The translations under genes were made by a program, and so were the position numbers. The notes beneath the pieces were generated by a model that saw only the letters and a list, made by a program, of their open reading frames with translations, was not told the DNA's origin and searched no databases. A stretch of 64,000 nt of DNA from Desertifilum tharense IPPAS B-1220 (GTDB lineage: Bacteria; Cyanobacteriota; Cyanobacteriia; Cyanobacteriales; Desertifilaceae). This document shows, in pieces, positions 6,801 through 14,865 of the stretch (the stretch's first letter is position 1; every line of letters begins with the position of its first letter). The stretch is from contig NZ_MJGC01000132.1 in NCBI RefSeq assembly GCF_001746915.1, positions 86,157 to 150,156 on the forward strand, given 5' to 3'.

Positions 6801-9364
6801 GCCCAAATGGGTGCATCAGGATTAATCCCATCAATGCCAATTCCGTTATCTCGTTGGGCAGCAATCAGCCCTAATATATGAGTGCCGTGTTCGTTACCTT
6901 CGCCAGGGACTAAAGTGGGGTCGTTATCTCCATCAATCCAATCTCGTCCCCAAGTCACTCGCGAATAGTCGATATCGGGGTTATTTCCGCTGAAGCCAGT
7001 GTCGATGATTCCCACTAAGGGTTGAGATTCTGAGGCAAAGTTGAAGTTAGATGGGGGAACCAGGGTAACGGGGAGAGGGGTGGGAGGATAACTGAGCATT
7101 TCCACCCGGTTCAGGAGATTGTTAATTGCGATCGCATTCTCAAAACTCACCGTTTCCTGACGACTCAGGGTTTGAGTAAGGCGTTCTAAGCGTGTCGTTA
7201 ACGCAATAACATCCGCTTGAGTTCCTACAGCAGAAGCGATTTCAGGATTACTTAAAGAAGCCGTAAAGGTTTCAATCCGAGTGACAAACTCTGAGGCGGG
7301 AATTGCAGGCGGAACTTCAAATGCAGGATACTCAGGGAAATCGCTCTCTTGAGTTTCTGGAGTGGAATTATCTGCTTCAATACTCGCTGAAGGAGATTCA
7401 GGTTGTTGTTCTGAGAGAATTTCATCACTTGGGATAGTCTCAGAAGTGCTTTCTGTAATGAGTTCTGGAGTCTCGGAAGCTTCATCAGTCTCAGAATCAC
7501 TATCTTCTACACTTGCTTCTGGAGTCTCATCAACTGGGATAATCTCAGAATCACTATCTTCTACACTTGCTTCTGGAGTTTCAGCAGTTTCATCACCTGA
7601 GATAGTCTCAGAACTCTCTTCTACAATAGGTTCTGGAGTCTCAGAAGGCTCGCCTGTAATGGGTTCTTGAGCATCTGAAGGGAGTTCTGGGTTAGATGCT
7701 TCCGCTTCACCAAGACTGGGGTTGTCAAAGGTTACATCAACTTCTTGATTGGGTAGTCCGGGGGGAGGAATATCGAGTTCGGGTTCTGTGGGAAGATTTA
7801 GCCAGAAGTCTAAGTCATCCAAACCTGCAAGTACATCTGTTAAACCATTGTCTATCGGGTCAGGAGTAATGTAGGTTTGGGCATAGGCGAGTAAGGCTTG
7901 TCCCATGTCGGAGGTGCGCCAATCTTTCGCTGGATCGATGACGTTCTCCATTAGCGTTGCCTCGCCTCTGGCTCCTCGAACTTGGAAGATGATATCGTTG
8001 TAGTCGCGATCGCTCCCACCATCAACGCGCAAGTCTTCAAATACAAAGGTATTCCCTTCTCCAGTCACATCCGCAATTTGTCCGGCGTGGAACATATCAT
8101 TGGGATTGGCGGTAGCGAGGGAGAATAAGGGACGTAAATTTCCGCCACTTCCGGGATTTGCAAAGATTCGCTCAACGGTACCATTGGGAATCAGCATAAA
8201 TGCAACTTTGTCCCCCGCCCGCATGGTGAATTCTTTGACCCCTAGGTATTCTCCAGAGTTAAAATTGCCTTCATGGGGTAAGGCGGCGCTAAATTTAGCC
8301 CCTTCTTGGATATCGCTAATGACGACATGACCTAATTCTGATTGGCTTAAGGCGCGTCTGGCGGCTTCTTGGATAAAGGCTTCGGAACCGGGTTCAAATT
8401 CGGTCATTCCCTCTAGGCTAAACATACCCAGTTCGCCTTTGTATGCGCCTCCATCAAATAGGAAGTCAATTCCGACAACGCCGCTTTCTCCAATGGTGAA
8501 GACGCCGGAGTCAAAGGTAAATTCAGTTTGGGGAATAATGTCTGGGGGAAGAATTGGATCGACTAACTCTGTAGCGCTATCATCAGGGGAATCAATCTCA
8601 TTTTCGGGTAAATTTCCCTCTAAGTCATCGATAGATGTAACTGCGGAGGTATCGTTGTCTAGGGTAACTTCCAAATCGCTAGATTCAATGCTGCTGGCTG
8701 AGGGTTCGCTATTGGAAATTTCGGTTTCTTCAGGAGTAGCAAGTTCTGGTAAGTCGTTGCTAATCTCTTCCGTTGAGGGCATTTCGCTTTCTTTCGGTGC
8801 GATCTCAATATCGGAAGTAGTATCAACTGGATCGCTCGTTTCAGGATCGGAGGAATCGGTTGAGGCGATCGCAACTTCCTCACTCTCCTGAGAATTATCG
8901 CCAATCTCATCTACTGAATCAGCAATGGGACTATCGGATATTTCAGTTTCGCTAGTCTCTTCTCCTAAATAAGTTACCTCACTATCAGATACCTCAACCC
9001 CCTCTACAGTTCCGATTTCAGGAAGAATGTCTGCATCAGAAGTGACGTAATCGATCGTTTCAATTTCTGTATCGGAAAGAGGGGTTTCAAGCAAATTATC
9101 GAGAACGACTGGAGAGTCTGGAATATCGAGATCGGGCGAACTGTCAATTTCAGGCTCTATCGAGCTATCCAATTCGTTACTAGAAAAGTCTAGTAACAAA
9201 GTGCTTGAATCATTGTCGTCTGAGCCGTCAATAATACCACTAGGGGTTAAGATGGGTTCTAGAATAAAGCTTTGATCGGATAGTTCTACAGAAGGCTTTT
9301 GTCTTTTTTTAGAGAAAAATCGCATAGCGAATCCCTTGGCGGTAGACTGATTCAACCCCTTCAT
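3851..9364 (-). CDS. Giant mosaic exoprotein: DUF4114, subtilisin, lectin domains, M23 peptidase
   Basis: 1837 residues. In order: a basic N-terminus (KKRQK); acidic Ser/Glu/Asp-rich linker (about 30-280); DUF4114 domain ending near DYNDIIFQ (about 285-470); second acidic linker (480-680); S8 subtilisin domain with Asp in GIIDTGF (about 787), His in EHGTHILG (about 825) and Ser in GTSVATA (about 1006), so the triad is intact; 50-residue repeats (about 1175-1425); bulb-type lectin domain with QNDGNLVLY and QGDGNLVVY (about 1430-1540); ricin-like beta-trefoil with repeated YMIINKxTGxALDGGG (about 1555-1695); and an M23 domain with HNGIDLS (about 1729) and HLHFEVH (about 1812). No classic signal peptide is visible. 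The family features imply a surface or secreted protein that binds glycans and cuts protein and peptidoglycan; targets and export route are unknown. An alternative ATG lies 13 codons downstream (MRFFSKK). Confidence 0.9.
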   Translation of the reverse strand: MKGLNQSTAKGFAMRFFSKKRQKPSVELSDQSFILEPILTPSGIIDGSDDNDSSTLLLDFSSNELDSSIEPEIDSSPDLDIPDSPVVLDNLLETPLSDTEIETIDYVTSDADILPEIGTVEGVEVSDSEVTYLGEETSETEISDSPIADSVDEIGDNSQESEEVAIASTDSSDPETSDPVDTTSDIEIAPKESEMPSTEEISNDLPELATPEETEISNSEPSASSIESSDLEVTLDNDTSAVTSIDDLEGNLPENEIDSPDDSATELVDPILPPDIIPQTEFTFDSGVFTIGESGVVGIDFLFDGGAYKGELGMFSLEGMTEFEPGSEAFIQEAARRALSQSELGHVVISDIQEGAKFSAALPHEGNFNSGEYLGVKEFTMRAGDKVAFMLIPNGTVERIFANPGSGGNLRPLFSLATANPNDMFHAGQIADVTGEGNTFVFEDLRVDGGSDRDYNDIIFQVRGARGEATLMENVIDPAKDWRTSDMGQALLAYAQTYITPDPIDNGLTDVLAGLDDLDFWLNLPTEPELDIPPPGLPNQEVDVTFDNPSLGEAEASNPELPSDAQEPITGEPSETPEPIVEESSETISGDETAETPEASVEDSDSEIIPVDETPEASVEDSDSETDEASETPELITESTSETIPSDEILSEQQPESPSASIEADNSTPETQESDFPEYPAFEVPPAIPASEFVTRIETFTASLSNPEIASAVGTQADVIALTTRLERLTQTLSRQETVSFENAIAINNLLNRVEMLSYPPTPLPVTLVPPSNFNFASESQPLVGIIDTGFSGNNPDIDYSRVTWGRDWIDGDNDPTLVPGEGNEHGTHILGLIAAQRDNGIGIDGINPDAPIWAGRAVGSGKWAESLVEFVDAARESGQPNAVVNLSLDLTQIDAQGNITTRYELTPMERTAIEYARQNGVLLVVAAGNDASVMSALGQASQEFDNIITVGAAEQFDPNTSVWKGANRTDYSSYGHGLDITAYGGTIENPKLSLTEDGVGVMAGTSVATAKVTGAISQVWAANPGLNYRQVIDILKQTATDLGETGFDPSTGAGLLNIIAAVHLAKATKPENHQPVEWFAPEFWTGEGHFIPSDRPVNSANTGTVGTRPSLDRGTFIREEVSNGVTIRHYTNGYLMRQPNGHESWYLQGTGQPSPSLQPVTTLGQPTKLNSQRQRSFGVETGLLFYDYESGAGEMYATSSNGSMHRLYSTEGWRTTWDMIIPGDFGGGGYTNLLFYDRDTGEHEFYRVNDNGSMTRIRQGTGWRTTWDMIIPGNFGGGGYNNLLFYDRDTGEHEFYRVDNNGSMTRIRQGTGWRTTWDMIIPGDFNGDGKTDLLFYDRDTGEHEFYRVNNNGSMTRIHQGTGWRTTWDMIIPGDFNGDGKTDLLFYDRDTGEHEFYRVNNNGSMTRIRRDTGWRTTWDIVTSLGDRQGTYHLKPGSGDLEFRRGQQWVTSTGYKFIFQNDGNLVLYSPQGKRIWSTDVIEIRADRFVVQKDGNVVLYDGSHQIWATNTSGNPGAYLAIQGDGNLVVYSSNGKVLFSTGTHGGHEGTETASREWLRNRNLQRFSGLHFSTIISKATGQPKAMDGGGNNSSVYLHSSLHPNGFRQWGFEKVGDYYMIINKETGKALDGGGINGKLPYTHPDPRRNNPNQLWELRKVGEAYMIINKATGYALDAGGEIYMHRNPAPDKDFQLWELNLPNSGGNGGWHVPLDPGTYTIFPANRYRTPQRPKHNGIDLSTWSSNPYVPVKAAKSGEVIQVGYEPNGWGTFIRIQHADGLRTVYAHLSQTDVRVGDYVNGGQKIGNVGSTGNSDGPHLHFEVHVAPYRHPQDTRNPENYIRF
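5096..5840 (-). repeat. 150-bp in-gene tandem repeats
   Basis: Five units of 150 bp inside the giant exoprotein gene, encoding a 50-residue repeat with LLFYDRDTGEHEFYRV, NGSMTRI and GWRTTWDMIIPGDF. Four units are close copies and the fifth (5' in the gene, near 5760-5840) is diverged. Two units contain GDFNGDGKTDLLFY, which resembles the calcium-binding FG-GAP/VCBS type of beta-propeller repeat; the others have glycine runs instead. The units starting near 5151 and 5301 differ by only a few bases, which points to recent duplication or gene conversion. Confidence 0.9.
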
Positions 9365-9422
9365 CGAGTGATTCTCCCTGATATAATGTTGAACTTCCCA
9401 GTTTTGGAAAAGGCGGATAGCT

Positions 9423-9647
9423 TTAGGCTGAGTTTCTAGTAATTTGAGTTTTTCTAAGTTCGCGAGATTCTTGTTTAACTCTTCCGGAGGCTACTGCTTC
9501 TTGTAATTGCAGAAAGGCTTTGAGATCGGCTCGATCGTAAGGCGCACATAATAGGTGTCTGAGAAAATTTTCAGCTTCTAGACTCAGAAAACCAATGGCT
9601 AGTGCTTGCTGAACGAGATCGCAGATCCGACTGCTGGTGCTGAACAC
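9423..9647 (-). CDS. Small conserved cyanobacterial-type protein, unknown function
   Basis: 74 residues from a GTG. The pattern SSRICDLVQQALAIGFLS, LEAENFLRHLL, YDRADLKAFLQLQEAV and SGRVKQESRE looks like a short helical protein of a type I associate with cyanobacterial genomes, but I cannot name a family. There is no signal peptide or membrane segment. It ends 58 bases before the giant exoprotein start on the same strand, so it could share that transcript. A function should not be inferred from this. Confidence 0.6.
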   Translation of the reverse strand: MFSTSSRICDLVQQALAIGFLSLEAENFLRHLLCAPYDRADLKAFLQLQEAVASGRVKQESRELRKTQITRNSA

Positions 9648-10025
9648 GTTGTCAAACCCCTCAATGCGGCAATAATTACGGATAATTCAAGTAACAAAAT
9701 AAACTTGAACCCGCCTCTATTTCTTTATCGGTCGTAAGAGAGAGATTTTATGCAAGTTTCGCCCAGTTCATCAAAACTTTACAAAAAGGGGGAGATTTGC
9801 ATCTTACCGAGCGCAATTGTAAATATTTATTAAATATTTAGCCCAATTGACATAAAAATCTTGACCTTCTGCCGAGAAAGCAATAGAGGGCGTCCCCTCA
9901 TGTTGGTTTCACGCAGGCTTAGTTCGTTTATGAATCGATTGCATCTCAATTCTCCATCTTTAACTGTCCTAACCTTAAAGACCGCTCAGGTCTTTTGGTT
10001 TTAAGCAGAGTTGATGGAGTAATAG
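9648..10025. other. AT-rich divergent intergenic region
   Basis: 378 bases between the small reverse gene and the sigma factor gene. It contains an AT-rich inverted repeat near 9823-9842 (TAAATATTTA flanking TT) and, at its right end, a terminator-like hairpin described separately. No coding frame is supported. Promoters for both flanking genes should lie here. Confidence 0.45.
9971..10000 (+). promoter_or_regulatory. Terminator-like hairpin in the leader of the sigma factor gene
   Basis: AAAGACC pairs with GGTCTTT around GCTCA, with outer AACC pairing with GGTT, followed by further T. It ends 25 bases before the sigma factor ATG and points in the same direction. It could be an attenuator or the end of an upstream short RNA. 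I see no antiterminator or ligand-binding fold. Confidence 0.5.
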
Positions 10026-10658
10026 ATGAATTCTCCAGGTAACGGTAGCTTAGATACGCTGTTGCAACAGTTAGCGTTAGAAGCTCAACAGCATCCGCCA
10101 TGCAGTCAAGAGCGGTATTTTGCGTTGACTAAACTTGTAAATGCAATTTTACAATCCAAACGACTTTACCGCCCTTCATCGCAACAATTTCTTAACTATG
10201 ACGACATTTACAATGAGGCTCGACAAGAACTTTTTCTGTATATTTGCAAAAATATCGGAAATTATAACCCTGAGATTGGATCGGTTATGGCATGGGTCAA
10301 TTCTTTGATGGAGAGGCGATTTATTCGGGATGCTAGAGCCAAAGAGAGCAAGCATCGAAAAACGTTATCCGATTTGGATAATATCCCCCAAGAAGATCCT
10401 CCCCCAGAGTCGCTAGCTGAGTTAGTTAAAAAATGTCTAATTGAAGATCTAGGAGGTCACTTTCAACGCGAACATATCACGAATAGAGCTGATGCCAATT
10501 TAAGAGCGATCGCGCTACTCAGATTAGAGGGGAAAACCTGGAAAGAAGTCTCTCAAGAGTTTGATATTCCAATTCCAACCTTAAGTAGTTTTTATCAACG
10601 TTCCCTGAGAAAACTGACACCATTGCTACAAGATTTTTGTTTGAACTATGAAAAATAG
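10026..10658 (+). CDS. Sigma-70 family RNA polymerase sigma factor (alternative type)
   Basis: 210 residues. NYDDIYNEARQELFLYICKNI and MAWVNSLMERRFIRDAR (about 55-105) resemble sigma region 2, and AIALLRLEGKTWKEVSQEF followed by PTLSSFYQRSLRKL (about 160-200) resembles a region 4 helix-turn-helix. Region 1 and a long region 3 are missing, so it is of small alternative or ECF-like size. The gene overlaps the following DUF1822 gene by 11 bases, which indicates translational coupling. Small sigma factors of this kind next to DUF1822 genes are a pattern I recall from cyanobacteria. The partner may modulate the sigma factor, but that is inference. A hairpin in the leader may regulate it. Confidence 0.8.
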   Translation: MNSPGNGSLDTLLQQLALEAQQHPPCSQERYFALTKLVNAILQSKRLYRPSSQQFLNYDDIYNEARQELFLYICKNIGNYNPEIGSVMAWVNSLMERRFIRDARAKESKHRKTLSDLDNIPQEDPPPESLAELVKKCLIEDLGGHFQREHITNRADANLRAIALLRLEGKTWKEVSQEFDIPIPTLSSFYQRSLRKLTPLLQDFCLNYEK

Positions 10659-11583
10659 ACTCGACCGGAAAAGCACTATGGGAAGCCATAAAAACAGATT
10701 AACGTTTACTGTCCCCTTGGGCAGACCTGAATGTTTAGATGCCGAGCGCCTGAGTAAACAACACGTTACCTCTCAAAAAATCAAACAAGTTTATCTCAAT
10801 ACGCTCGCCGTTTCTGCGGTTAATTTTTACTTACAGTGTTTGGGAATTGAAACCGATTTAGAAAGCAGCGACAGTTGGAATCCTTTGATGCAACATTTAC
10901 TTGATGTTGCCGATCTGTGCGTCCCTCCTTTGGGTAAATTGGAATGTCGCCCTATTCTACCCACCCACAGAATGCTTTACGTCCCCCCTGAAGTTTGGTC
11001 AGATCGGATTGGGTTTATCGGCGTTGCTTTTAATGAAAGCCTAACTGAAGCGACTCTTGTAGGTTTTGTGCAAACAGTCGATAGTGAAGAAATTCCCTTA
11101 CACAACTTAGAAAGTCTTTCCAGTTTTATTGTTTATCTTAATGCGCTTCAACCGGCTCAAACCATCCGCCTGAGTCATTGGTTCTCAGGGGTGATAGAGG
11201 CGGGGTGGCAAAAGGTGGAAGAAATTTTACAACCTTCGCCCGAATTTGCATTTAATTTTCGTTATCATGGCAGCGTACAGCGGGGAAAGTTGTTACACTT
11301 AGAGCCGTTGAATCAACCTATTGCTTTATTGGTGGGTTTGCAACAGGCTCCAGCCGATCGGGTGAATGTTTTACTGGAGATTCATTCGGGGAGCGATCGC
11401 GATTACTTACCGGAGAACCTGAAACTAATGCTGCTCGACCATTGTGGCACCTCCGTTATGGAAGCGATCGCCAAAAGCACTAATCGGAATATCCAGTTTG
11501 AGTTTAGCGGTGAAATTGGCGAACAATTCAGCATTCAAGTCAGCTTAGGCGAATATAGAATCGCTCAAGCTTTTACCATTTAG
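10648..11583 (+). CDS. DUF1822 family protein
   Basis: 311 residues from ATG 10648; ATG 10678 (MGSHKNRL) is an equally possible start. LTFTVPLGRPECLDAERLS, VYLNTLAVSAVNFYLQCLGIET and LPTHRMLYVPPEVWSDRIGFIGVAF follow the DUF1822 pattern: a short N-terminal beta strand, a helix that ends in a conserved YL..LGIET, then a beta-rich middle. Soluble and without a signal peptide. The function is unknown. Its 11-base overlap with the sigma factor gene suggests the two products act together, perhaps as sigma factor and regulator. No catalytic motif is visible. Confidence 0.85.
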   Translation: MKNRLDRKSTMGSHKNRLTFTVPLGRPECLDAERLSKQHVTSQKIKQVYLNTLAVSAVNFYLQCLGIETDLESSDSWNPLMQHLLDVADLCVPPLGKLECRPILPTHRMLYVPPEVWSDRIGFIGVAFNESLTEATLVGFVQTVDSEEIPLHNLESLSSFIVYLNALQPAQTIRLSHWFSGVIEAGWQKVEEILQPSPEFAFNFRYHGSVQRGKLLHLEPLNQPIALLVGLQQAPADRVNVLLEIHSGSDRDYLPENLKLMLLDHCGTSVMEAIAKSTNRNIQFEFSGEIGEQFSIQVSLGEYRIAQAFTI

Positions 11584-11998
11584 ACAAGATGATTGGTCTT
11601 GCCAATCGCTACAATTTTCTTCTGGGCTTCACTGCAACTTAACTCTCACCGCTAGAGTTAGTCCCCGATCGGTCTGCTATTTCAGACATTTTTCAATTCT
11701 TTTCACAACGCATTGATGCTGCATCTCAAGGCTTTAGGCTCGATCGAGCCTATCATCCTCGCGCGATCGGAAAATTAAGGATAGGGATGAGGTTAATGAG
11801 CCGCACTGGGGTGAGTTGCAACCCCTGATAAAATCTGTGTAAAGCAATGCCGGGTATCTCGTTTAGAGTGCGTTGCACTTGGTATGGTGGCATTAGGACT
11901 GAATAGAAATGTGAAATTGAGCAACCTCAACTTCGCAAAGTGCGTCTAGTCTCTGAAGTGCCCTTTGAGATGTCCTGAAACTTGCAGCCACGGTTTTG
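11584..11998. other. Gene-free intergenic region
   Basis: 415 bases between the DUF1822 gene and the M48 protease gene. It includes a perfect 16-base palindrome, AGGCTCGATCGAGCCT, at 11736-11751, which contains CGATCGA, and several HIP1-like fragments. No T-rich terminator and no convincing coding frame are visible. It should hold the promoter of the protease. Confidence 0.45.
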
Positions 11999-12859
11999 AT
12001 GATGATTAAGCCTTTTTCCACGTTGAAGCGATACTTGGGTCAATGGACTTATCCCTTGATTTCCGTTATCGTCGCCATTGGAATTTTAGTCTCTGTTCCA
12101 GTACCCGGTTCAGCATTTTCCTTATTTGACCTCATTTTCCAGGGAATTCAAGTCGTTCAACTTTCTAATCTTTCCGATCGCCAAGAAGTTGCACTAGGCG
12201 GTCAAATTAACCAGCAACTCGTCAACCGCGAAGTCCGACTCTACCGCAACCGAGATGTTGTGGAGTATATTGACGAAATTGGTCAGCGGATCGCCCAAGA
12301 AAGTCCGCGTCCCCCTGGTAATGACTTTCGCTATACGTTTCAAGTCGTCCAAGATGATAGCATTAACGCCTTTGCCACAATGGGGGGTTATGTGTATCTG
12401 CATACGGGGTTAATTCGAGCAGCCGATAATGAAGCGCAACTGGCGAGCGTTATTGCTCACGAAGTCGGTCATATTACCGAAAAACACGCCCTGAAACAGA
12501 TGCGACAAATGGCGATCGCCCAAGGTCTTGCGAGTGCTGCGGGCTTAAGCCGGAACGTTTTGGTGGGTTTAGGGGTAGAATTGGCCTTGCGCCGCCCCAA
12601 CAGCCGCCAAGCCGAATTTGAGGCCGATCGCGTCGGGTTAGTGACCCTAGGTCAAGCAGGCTATCCCCAGGTGGCGATGATTGAGTTTATGGAAAAACTC
12701 CTCAGTCGAGGCGGAGTTCCCACTGTTCTTAGCACTCACCCCGGAACTCAAGATCGGATCGCCGCTCTGCAAAGTCAACTCGATCCGCAATTGGCTGATT
12801 ATGGGGACGGTACCGATCCGACTGACTACCAAATTAATATTCGGCCCATTTTACGATAG
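11999..12859 (+). CDS. M48 family zinc metalloprotease, exported
   Basis: 286 residues from ATG 11999 (a TTG lies one codon earlier). A signal peptide or N-terminal anchor (about 17-42) is followed by a mature domain. The zinc site is HEVGH at residues 154-158 within VIAHEVGHITEKHALKQM, and the third ligand is Glu 206 in AEFEADRVG. NAFATMGGYVYLHTGL ahead of the zinc site is typical of the BepA/LoiP/Oma1-type branch, which degrades misfolded periplasmic or outer-membrane proteins. It lacks the TPR tail of BepA. It is monocistronic, with a strong terminator 58 bases after the stop. Confidence 0.93.
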   Translation: MMIKPFSTLKRYLGQWTYPLISVIVAIGILVSVPVPGSAFSLFDLIFQGIQVVQLSNLSDRQEVALGGQINQQLVNREVRLYRNRDVVEYIDEIGQRIAQESPRPPGNDFRYTFQVVQDDSINAFATMGGYVYLHTGLIRAADNEAQLASVIAHEVGHITEKHALKQMRQMAIAQGLASAAGLSRNVLVGLGVELALRRPNSRQAEFEADRVGLVTLGQAGYPQVAMIEFMEKLLSRGGVPTVLSTHPGTQDRIAALQSQLDPQLADYGDGTDPTDYQINIRPILR

Positions 12860-13193
12860 GATTCGGGTTCGGTCTTCATCCCCGTTTGCGCTTGCAGGAA
12901 AGGGTGGAGCGACCCAAGGGAGATTGAAAGTCTCCCTTTTTTAGTGCGATGGTGATGTCTGTACTCAGACTGCTGAATCCCAGTAAACTGGAGGTTAAAC
13001 TTAAATACGTTCGCCCAAAGAATATTCGCGCAACCCATCCAAGGCGATCGCGCTATGATTCAGACGAGTCTAAGGGGCGATCGGTGCGATCGCAATCTCC
13101 TTTACCCTTTAATTCTAAAGGGAGAGCGAGAATTGATGTCTCGCTAAAGTCTTAGGTTACTAAGTCGTGCATTAATCCATAGGACTGACGATC
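12860..13193. other. Intergenic region after the M48 gene
   Basis: 334 bases holding the M48 terminator (12918-12942), two HIP1 sites near 13040-13095 and the promoter region of the next gene. A 68-codon forward frame at 12949-13155 rich in Arg and Ser is not credible as a gene. Confidence 0.4.
12918..12942 (+). terminator. Rho-independent terminator of the M48 gene
   Basis: GGGAGA pairs with TCTCCC around a seven-base loop, followed by six T. Placed 58 bases after the protease stop. Confidence 0.85.
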
Positions 13194-13772
13194 TTGAATA
13201 CTCCGCTTTCACCTTGGCAACTTCAATCTGAAGAGACGTATGTTCCGATCTGTTACGAAGGGAAGACCGTCGGCTTCTGTTCGCAAGACTCTGCAAATCG
13301 CATTATTAAAGCGTTGAACGATCGCGAAAAGGTCATTAAACAAAAAGAGACGCTGTTTCGGGCGATGCAGTTAGTTTGTTTGGATTTGCTGCGCGTTTCC
13401 GGCGGCGATCTCAACCAAGTGAATGAGGTGATGCGAAAGTATATCGAGAAGATTAAGCGACCCAAGCATGGTTCTAAGGCGATCGCTTTCTTACTGCGCG
13501 ATCGCCAAATGGAACTCGATGTCAGCGATAAGGAGTTTGTCCGCTTCTGCGACTCCTACAAGCTATCTCTCCCCGAACTGCGAGAAATTTATAATGGCAA
13601 CAAACCCGTCAACGACGAGCAACTCCGGGCGATCGCGCGGATCGTCGGTAAAACCTTTGAAGAACTCAAAGATGTCCGCGATGGGTTTAGCGAGAGCGAA
13701 CTGCGGGTTCTAGCTAAACTCGAAAGTCAATCGGCTCCAGCCGTAACCGATGATGAATTAATTGAGAATTAA
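13194..13772 (+). CDS. Conserved hypothetical protein with HTH-like C-terminal half
   Basis: 192 residues from a TTG; AGGA lies nine bases upstream. The N-terminal part (VPICYEGKTVGFCSQDSANRI) is followed by a long helical region (about 35-100). The C-terminal part (about 110-175) has the spacing of an XRE-like helix-turn-helix: FVRFCDSYKLSLPELREI, then PVNDEQLRAIARIVGKTFEEL. I do not recognise the full-length family. It may be a DNA-binding regulator, which is inference. No membrane or export signal is visible. It stands alone, facing the convergent glutaredoxin gene. Confidence 0.75.
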   Translation: MNTPLSPWQLQSEETYVPICYEGKTVGFCSQDSANRIIKALNDREKVIKQKETLFRAMQLVCLDLLRVSGGDLNQVNEVMRKYIEKIKRPKHGSKAIAFLLRDRQMELDVSDKEFVRFCDSYKLSLPELREIYNGNKPVNDEQLRAIARIVGKTFEELKDVRDGFSESELRVLAKLESQSAPAVTDDELIEN

Positions 13773-13829
13773 CGAGAGGCTTCAGGCGAACGGTTAGCCG
13801 AGAACGCATCGGTGCGGGATAACTTGAGG

Positions 13830-14093
13830 CTAGAGCTTTGCCTGAACTTGCTCAATTGAAGGTCGCAGCATCACCTGAGAGCGAGCATAGACTAAAGGCA
13901 GGGGATAGCGCCCTGTAATTCCGCCCTTGGCGAGAACCTGCTGCAACTCAGCTCGCAAAGCGCGATCGTCAATATCCCGGAAGATAAACGGGACATTCTG
14001 CTGAGTCAGTTCTCGCATCAACTTAACTGTCCAACCGCATTGTTGGCGACCGTAGACAAAAATCGGAATCATCGAAGAAGGTTGTTCGCTCAC
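13830..14093 (-). CDS. Glutaredoxin-like protein
   Basis: 87 residues. IPIFVYGRQQCGWTVKLMRE is a thioredoxin-fold beta-alpha start with the active site CGWT, so there is one cysteine with the second position replaced (monothiol-like). The cis-proline region reads RYPLPLVYAR. It lacks the C-terminal GSH-binding CDD motif of classic glutaredoxins, so the redox partner is unclear. It is the last gene of a tight reverse cluster (leuB, ccmP, pentapeptide protein, this), starting 19 bases after the pentapeptide gene stop. Confidence 0.8.
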   Translation of the reverse strand: MSEQPSSMIPIFVYGRQQCGWTVKLMRELTQQNVPFIFRDIDDRALRAELQQVLAKGGITGRYPLPLVYARSQVMLRPSIEQVQAKL

Positions 14094-14111
14094 GCTCTAA
14101 CTCTCTTGAGA

Positions 14112-14855
14112 CTAAGGGTGAATCGTGCCATCCGGTAGGATAGCCCCTTCCAAATTAGCATTCTCCAAATTCGCGCCCCGGAGATTGGCTCCTCTTAAAT
14201 TAGCTTGAGCTAAATCAGCCCCTTGCAAATTGACCTGACTCAAATTAGACCATCGGAAATCTGTTCCGTACAGCGTAGCTTGGCTCAAATTTGCTCTCAC
14301 TAGGTAAGCGCCATTCAGGTGCGTTTTACTTAAATTCGCCTTATGAAAATTTACCCGATAAAGATACGCCTCAATCAGTAAGGCAGCGTGCAGATTAGCG
14401 CTTTCTAGATTCGTCTCAGAAAGATTGGCCCGCCGCAGGTTCGCCGCCAATAAATCTGCACCCACGAGATTCGCGTTAGCCAATTCCCCCTCTTGTAAAT
14501 GGGTTCCTCTCAGGCTAGTTCCCACTAAATTCGCGTTTCGCAAATCGGCTTGTTTCAGCACCGCCTCTTTGAGATTAGCCCCGACTAAATTGGCATCCAA
14601 TAGCACCGCCCGATTGAGGTTGGCCGCTTGAAGGTTCGCTAAACTCAGGTTAGCGGCCTGAAGATTGGCTGTCTGTAGGTTAGCTTCCGCAAGATTGGCT
14701 TTGCTGAAATTGACTTGAGAGAAATCTCCCCCCTCTAGATCGAAGCCTTGTAAGTTCAGTTCGCTTAAATCGGGGGAAGCCACAGCATTTTCCTGTCGCC
14801 ATTCGGCCCAACAGATAACGCCGAGTTTGAGTAAGGTGATTGGATCTCGGTTCAT
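14112..14855 (-). CDS. Pentapeptide repeat protein
   Basis: 247 residues. After a short N-terminal helix (MNRDPITLLKLGVICWAEWR) the protein is built almost entirely of A(N/D)Lxx repeats, such as LAEANLQTANLQAANLSLAN, from about residue 32 to 245. These fold as a right-handed quadrilateral beta helix. Pentapeptide proteins are numerous in cyanobacteria; most have no known function, though a few act as DNA mimics that protect gyrase. No signal peptide or membrane segment. It starts 11 bases after the ccmP stop. Confidence 0.95.
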   Translation of the reverse strand: MNRDPITLLKLGVICWAEWRQENAVASPDLSELNLQGFDLEGGDFSQVNFSKANLAEANLQTANLQAANLSLANLQAANLNRAVLLDANLVGANLKEAVLKQADLRNANLVGTSLRGTHLQEGELANANLVGADLLAANLRRANLSETNLESANLHAALLIEAYLYRVNFHKANLSKTHLNGAYLVRANLSQATLYGTDFRWSNLSQVNLQGADLAQANLRGANLRGANLENANLEGAILPDGTIHP

Positions 14856-14865
14856 AACTTCAATA

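Noticed and set aside
7362..7670. Forward frame of Ser/Val repeats
   Set aside because: It is the antisense of the acidic Ser/Glu-rich linker of the exoprotein; low-complexity DNA keeps other frames open.
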